Assembly (NCBI GenBank): GCA_900543475.1 | Contig: UQRU01000002.1 | Coordinates: forward strand, 4,280 to 68,279 | Reading direction: 5' to 3' | DNA: 64,000 nucleotides | Source: an uncultured Eubacteriales bacterium | GTDB taxonomy: Bacteria > Bacillota > Clostridia > Christensenellales > CAG-138 | In this document: one piece after another, positions 60,771 through 64,000 of the stretch | Position numbering within the stretch: the stretch's first letter is position 1 | Layout: each line of letters starts with the position of its first letter | Notes under the pieces: generated by a model | Database searches by the model: none | Seen by the model: the letters and a program-made list of their open reading frames with translations, nothing else | What the model was told of the DNA's origin: nothing | Position numbers and translations under genes: made by a program

Positions 60771-62084
60771 ATCGTTCGAACCCGCAAACGCGTTAAGATC
60801 AATCCCCGCTTTTACCTGATCCTGTTTTTGGTGGTCGGGTTAGGGGCGCTGGCTATATTTCTGTTTAAGCCGGGAAGGAAAAGCGGCACGTTGCATACCG
60901 GCACCCAAGCCCTGGCCCTGGAGGCATCGGCCATTGTGATCCGGGAGGAGAGCTGCGTATCCGTGGAGCGGTACGACCGGGCTACTTACCAAGTGCAGGA
61001 AGGGGCGCAGGTGACCTCCGAGATGCCGGTGGCCACGGTTTATAAATGGGGTTATACCGACGACATGACCCAGTCCCTTTTAAGCATCCAGGAGGAGATC
61101 TACCAAAAGCAACTGGAATTGTTGGGCAGCGTCGAGAGCGCGGAATTGAGCAACATCAACAACCAGCTCCGGGAAAAGCAGCAGGCCATCCGTCAATGCC
61201 TGCAACGGGGGATCCAGGGCCTAACCGGGGACACAGGGCAAACAGCCCCCGCTGCAACGGCTCAGCCCGCGGCGGCCCAAACCAGCGCCCAGGCAACGCC
61301 CCAGCCAGGGGAGCAACCGTCCGAGACCCAGCAATTGCCTATCCAACAGCCGGCCGGGGAGGATCTGCTGGCCCTGGAAAACGATGTCAAGGATCTTTTG
61401 GCCCAACGCAGCGCCCTGCTCAAACAACTGGTGCAGGCGGACGAAGCTTTAAATGCCCTCTATGGGGAAGAGGAGACGAAAAAAGCCCAGCTGGCCGAAT
61501 ATGCCAGCGACGTGGTGGCAAAGGGCAGTGGGGTGGTGAGCTTTTACTTTGACGGGTTTGAGCAGGTGCTCAGCGGGGATAAGCTGGACGTGATCAATGC
61601 GGACGTGATCAACAAGGTATTGGATAGCGCCGCAGGGGGCATGGTAGCCAGCTCCGAAAGCCTGCTGTTCCGCCTGGTGAATCCTTCCCACTGGTATATT
61701 GCTTTCGTTACCCCCCGGAGCCAGGCGCTGCGGGTGAGCGCAGGGCAGACCTATCGCGTGCAGGTGGAAGGCTATGCGGACCGGTTATTTATCGGTACGG
61801 CCCTGGAGCCGGTGGTGAATGAAAACGGGGTGGTTAATATTTTGGAATTCAATGAGACCTTGGACGACCTGATCGGCGTGCGGACCGTGAAGGTTACCCT
61901 ATCCGGGGAAATGACAGGCTTAGAAGTGCCCCTGGAGGCCATCTTGGAGGAAAACGGCGTGCCGGTTTTGCCGGTGGATGGACAGAAGATCCCCCTGGAG
62001 GTCTATAGCGCGGACGAGGATACGGCCATCATCGCCGCCAAGGACGGGGCTTCCCTCTCGGCGGGGATGCGCTATGGAGACTGA
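60771..62084 (+). CDS. HlyD-like membrane-anchored protein, probable AUC start
   Basis: A protein of about 437 residues with a short basic cytoplasmic end, one transmembrane helix (FYLILFLVVGLGALAIFLF), a lipoyl-like start, a long Gln/Pro/Ala-rich insert between coiled-coil parts and a C-terminal beta-barrel region with VSAGQTYRVQVEG. This is the HlyD/membrane-fusion type often encoded beside yggS and sepF in Clostridia. A strong AAAGGAGG is 8 bases before ATC 60771 and no ATG, GTG or TTG stands there; the only usual start upstream is TTG 60735, which has no ribosome site. Function in division or wall synthesis is unproven. Confidence 0.8.
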   Translation: MVRTRKRVKINPRFYLILFLVVGLGALAIFLFKPGRKSGTLHTGTQALALEASAIVIREESCVSVERYDRATYQVQEGAQVTSEMPVATVYKWGYTDDMTQSLLSIQEEIYQKQLELLGSVESAELSNINNQLREKQQAIRQCLQRGIQGLTGDTGQTAPAATAQPAAAQTSAQATPQPGEQPSETQQLPIQQPAGEDLLALENDVKDLLAQRSALLKQLVQADEALNALYGEEETKKAQLAEYASDVVAKGSGVVSFYFDGFEQVLSGDKLDVINADVINKVLDSAAGGMVASSESLLFRLVNPSHWYIAFVTPRSQALRVSAGQTYRVQVEGYADRLFIGTALEPVVNENGVVNILEFNETLDDLIGVRTVKVTLSGEMTGLEVPLEAILEENGVPVLPVDGQKIPLEVYSADEDTAIIAAKDGASLSAGMRYGD

Positions 62085-62116
62085 TCAGCCAGGAGAAAAA
62101 AGCGAGGCGAAGGATT

Positions 62117-62803
62117 GTGAGCATTGCTGAAAATTACCGGAAGGTGGAGGAAAACATCCAACAGGCCTGCCGGGAGGCGGGACGTAGCCGGGACGAGGTG
62201 CGCTTGATCGCGGTGACCAAGTTCGTAGATACGGACCGGATCGGGGAAGCGGCGGATGCTGGCGCAAAGGAAGTGGGGGAAAACCGGCCCCAGGAGCTGG
62301 TATCCAAGTTGGATTTTTTCCAAAAGAGGGGACTTTGTCCACATATGATTGGACAATTGCAAACAAATAAGGTAAAATATGTGATAGGCAAGGTGGCGCT
62401 GATCCAGTCGGTAGACCGGCCGGAGCTGGCCAAGGAGATCAGCCGCCTGGCCCAGAAGCATGGATGCAGCCAGGATGTCCTCCTGGAGGTGAACATTGGC
62501 GCCGAAGAACAAAAGGGCGGCGTCATGCCGGCTGCATTGCCTGGGTTTCTCGATATGGTCTCCCAGCTGCCCGGCATCCGGGTCAAGGGCTTGATGTGCA
62601 TTCCTCCCAACGTGGGACAGGAGGAGGCGCGCCGGTACTTTGCCCAGATGCGGACCCTGTTCGACAGACTGGTTTCTGCCGGATGGAAAGAAATGGATAC
62701 ATTGTCCATGGGCATGAGCGGGGATTATATAGCGGCCATTCTGGAAGGCGCGACCATGGTCCGGGTGGGAACGGCCATATTTGGTCCGCGGCAAACAGCG
62801 TAG
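62117..62803 (+). CDS. YggS-family pyridoxal-phosphate homeostasis protein
   Basis: A 228-residue fold-type III protein with the cofactor lysine at about K35 (IAVTKF), GENRPQEL, HMIGQLQTNK and, near the C-terminus, LSMGMSGDYIAAILEGATMVRVGTAIFG segments typical of PLPBP. It has no known catalytic activity and buffers intracellular pyridoxal phosphate. Start is GTG 62117. Its place directly before sepF is conserved across Gram-positive bacteria. Confidence 0.94.
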   Translation: MSIAENYRKVEENIQQACREAGRSRDEVRLIAVTKFVDTDRIGEAADAGAKEVGENRPQELVSKLDFFQKRGLCPHMIGQLQTNKVKYVIGKVALIQSVDRPELAKEISRLAQKHGCSQDVLLEVNIGAEEQKGGVMPAALPGFLDMVSQLPGIRVKGLMCIPPNVGQEEARRYFAQMRTLFDRLVSAGWKEMDTLSMGMSGDYIAAILEGATMVRVGTAIFGPRQTA

Positions 62804-62911
62804 CCGCGAAAACGGAGCGTATAGATAGAGCAGTTCCGTTTTGAAACAAGGTCTTTTTTTCTCCAAGCGCCAAGGCACATACCATTAATATTTTGAATGG
62901 GGGAAAAAAGC

Positions 62912-63385
62912 ATGGCAGGTCTATTAAACAAATTCATGGACTTCATCGGCATCGAGGAAACCGAGATGGACGATGATATGTACGGGGATGAGTATTACGA
63001 GGGCGAAAGCCAAGCCCAAACGGATAATGTCCTCAACATGGCCAATCGCAGCAAACGGCAGCGTACGGCGGCCAGCGCCGCCAGCGGCTCCAACGTGGTA
63101 AGCCTTCCCACAGCAGCTTCCATGAAGATGATTGTGTATCATCCCATCAGCTATGAGGATACGCAGAATATCATCGACAATCTCAAGAGCCGCAAACCGG
63201 TCATCGTGAATATGGAGGAATTGGAGATCGATTGCGCCCAGCGTATTTTGGATTTCATGGCGGGCGCCATCTATGCCCTAAACGGCAGCATCTACAAGAT
63301 CTCCCGGGGTATTTTCGTGGTTGCGCCCACCAACTACGACATCATCGGCAACGATGAATCCTCCGATTATACGGACGTGATGTAA
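62912..63385 (+). CDS. sepF: Cell division protein SepF
   Basis: A 157-residue protein with an N-terminal amphipathic membrane-targeting segment (MAGLLNKFMDFIG), an acidic linker and the C-terminal SepF domain (about 70-150) including YEDTQNIIDNLKSRKPVIVNME and RILDFMAGAIYALNGSI. SepF links FtsZ polymers to the membrane at the division site. ATG 62912 is 7 bases after GGGGG; ATG 62897 would add five residues. Confidence 0.95.
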   Translation: MAGLLNKFMDFIGIEETEMDDDMYGDEYYEGESQAQTDNVLNMANRSKRQRTAASAASGSNVVSLPTAASMKMIVYHPISYEDTQNIIDNLKSRKPVIVNMEELEIDCAQRILDFMAGAIYALNGSIYKISRGIFVVAPTNYDIIGNDESSDYTDVM

Positions 63386-63399
63386 CCGGCGGCAAAGAC

Positions 63400-63432
63400 G
63401 GGAGGCTGCAATAGGGCAGCCTCCCATTTTAT
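63400..63432 (+). terminator. Terminator after sepF
   Basis: GGGAGGCTGC/GCAGCCTCCC is a 10-bp stem with a 6-base loop followed by ATTTTATT. The DivIVA gene starts only about 20 bases later, so partial read-through is likely. Confidence 0.75.
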
Positions 63433-63451
63433 TGACAAAAGGAGCGAACCC

Positions 63452-63703
63452 GTGCAGATTCAAGAGATCGTCAATCGAAAATTCAGCCGTGCCTTCCAGG
63501 GCTATGACATCGGGGAGGTGGACGCGTTCCTGGATGAGATCATCCGGGACATGGAGCGGATGGAGCAGGAGCTGCAGCTTTTAGAGCTGCGCAACAAAAT
63601 GCTCCTGGAGGAATTGGCCCGGGCCAACGTCCAGAGCGGCTTTCTGGACCCCTTGCCGGAGCCGGAAAAGCAGGAAGAATCCGGCGAAGGGCCCAGCTGC
63701 TAG
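63452..63703 (+). CDS. Short DivIVA-domain protein
   Basis: An 83-residue protein with the DivIVA N-terminal signature (EIVNRKFSRAFQGYDIGEVDAFLDEII) and a short coiled coil to about residue 60, ending in an acidic Pro-rich tail. Typical DivIVA or GpsB proteins of this position are 110-250 residues, so the C-terminal coiled coil is largely missing. GTG 63452 follows AAGGAG. It probably localises to curved membrane or the septum next to SepF. Confidence 0.87.
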   Translation: MQIQEIVNRKFSRAFQGYDIGEVDAFLDEIIRDMERMEQELQLLELRNKMLLEELARANVQSGFLDPLPEPEKQEESGEGPSC

Positions 63704-63786
63704 CGGGCCCCTATGCAGGCCCATCGGGCCCAATTGCGCGGCCGGGATTTCGAAACAGGCAATGGCAACCCAATGGCTATGGGTAT

Positions 63787-63809
63787 AAGCGGCGTTTGGC
63801 CGCTTTTTT
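63787..63809 (+). terminator. Terminator after the DivIVA gene
   Basis: AAGCGGC/GCCGCTT is a 7-bp stem with a 5-base loop followed by further T residues. Confidence 0.85.
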
Positions 63810-63913
63810 ATATCCTTTCTTGCGCGCTCCCCCAATATGGCTTCCATCCAAAGGATGGAGGCGCGGGGAAAGGGAAAAGGCCGGGGGCAAATTTTAGCTG
63901 CACCTGTAAAATG

Positions 63914-63953
63914 AAAGTAGACACTCATAAAAAGTATGGGTATCTACTTTTTT
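63914..63953 (+). terminator. Imperfect hairpin with T tract before the last gene start
   Basis: A 16-bp arm starting AAAGTAGA pairs with a 3' arm ending TCTACTTT, with two non-Watson-Crick positions, around AAAAG, followed by T residues. It could be an attenuator of the gene starting at 63995 or the structured end of a mobile element running off the window. Confidence 0.5.
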
Positions 63954-63994
63954 CGTGGTAAGATAAAGAAGATGAAGAAAAGGAGGTAGAAAAA

Positions 63995-64000
63995 ATGGGG
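63995..64000 (+). CDS. Start of a further gene (only two codons in window)
   Basis: ATG 63995 lies 8 bases after AAGGAGG, a strong ribosome site. Only Met-Gly is visible, so no product can be given. Confidence 0.55.

Overview
The window is about 64 kb of GC-rich chromosomal DNA from an anaerobic, spore-forming member of the Bacillota, most likely class Clostridia. The evidence is strong Shine-Dalgarno sequences and consensus sigma-A promoters, T-box leaders, a SpoVT homologue, a SpoIID-type protein, the pnp-ylxY-mlpA gene order known from Bacillus, ferredoxin-dependent 2-oxoacid and aldehyde oxidoreductases, SepF and a DivIVA-domain protein. No rRNA, tRNA, CRISPR array or prophage was seen. 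Genus cannot be resolved from the sequence alone.

Region 1 (1-11.2 kb) is mixed housekeeping: the end of a secreted NlpC/P60 peptidase, an rRNA m5C methyltransferase, a LacI regulator with its own operator followed by 4-alpha-glucanotransferase, a HAD phosphatase, a DeoR regulator, a sirtuin, a GNAT protein, a small P-loop kinase and threonine aldolase.

Region 2 (11.3-25.8 kb) is the most unusual part. A minus-strand cluster encodes a four-subunit 2-oxoacid:ferredoxin oxidoreductase, a P-loop ATPase, branched-chain aminotransferase, a 2-isopropylmalate-synthase-like protein that has lost its metal ligands, a TIM-barrel/acyl-CoA synthetase fusion and a second acyl-CoA synthetase behind a T-box leader. 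Divergent from it, a second T-box leader drives an XRE-HTH/cupin/acyl-CoA synthetase fusion and a nitrilase-family amidase. A short ORF very rich in Leu/Val/Ile codons, followed by a terminator, precedes the minus-strand cluster. My model is a branched-chain amino acid salvage island. Branched short-chain acids are activated to CoA thioesters, reductively carboxylated by the oxidoreductase and transaminated, with RNA switches sensing charging of branched-chain tRNAs. The reaction direction, the T-box specifiers and the attenuator are inferences.

Region 3 (25.8-42.5 kb) is an L-rhamnose island: kinase, isomerase, a RhaEW-type aldolase/dehydrogenase split into two genes, a PHP-domain protein and a zinc dehydrogenase on the minus strand; two AraC-type regulators, one interrupted by an in-frame stop; then an RbsA-type ABC transporter, rhamnose mutarotase and a second sugar isomerase on the plus strand. 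A homopolymer G/C block near 25.9 kb separates regions 2 and 3 and may be an assembly error.

Region 4 (42.6-52.1 kb) holds spoVT, a tungstate/molybdate-type ABC transporter whose binding protein appears circularly permuted, a tungsten-type aldehyde ferredoxin oxidoreductase with a MoaD-like protein, an MFS carrier, a polyferredoxin and a PadR regulator. The oxidoreductase and MFS promoters carry the same PadR-like palindrome at the same place, which suggests one regulon.

Region 5 (52.3-64 kb) is cell envelope and division: a lipoprotein, a SpoIID-type protein with seven SH3 repeats, a repeat-bounded structured element, pnp, a YlxY-like protein, an M16 peptidase, a HlyD-like protein that probably starts at AUC, YggS, SepF and a short DivIVA protein, ending at the start of a further gene.
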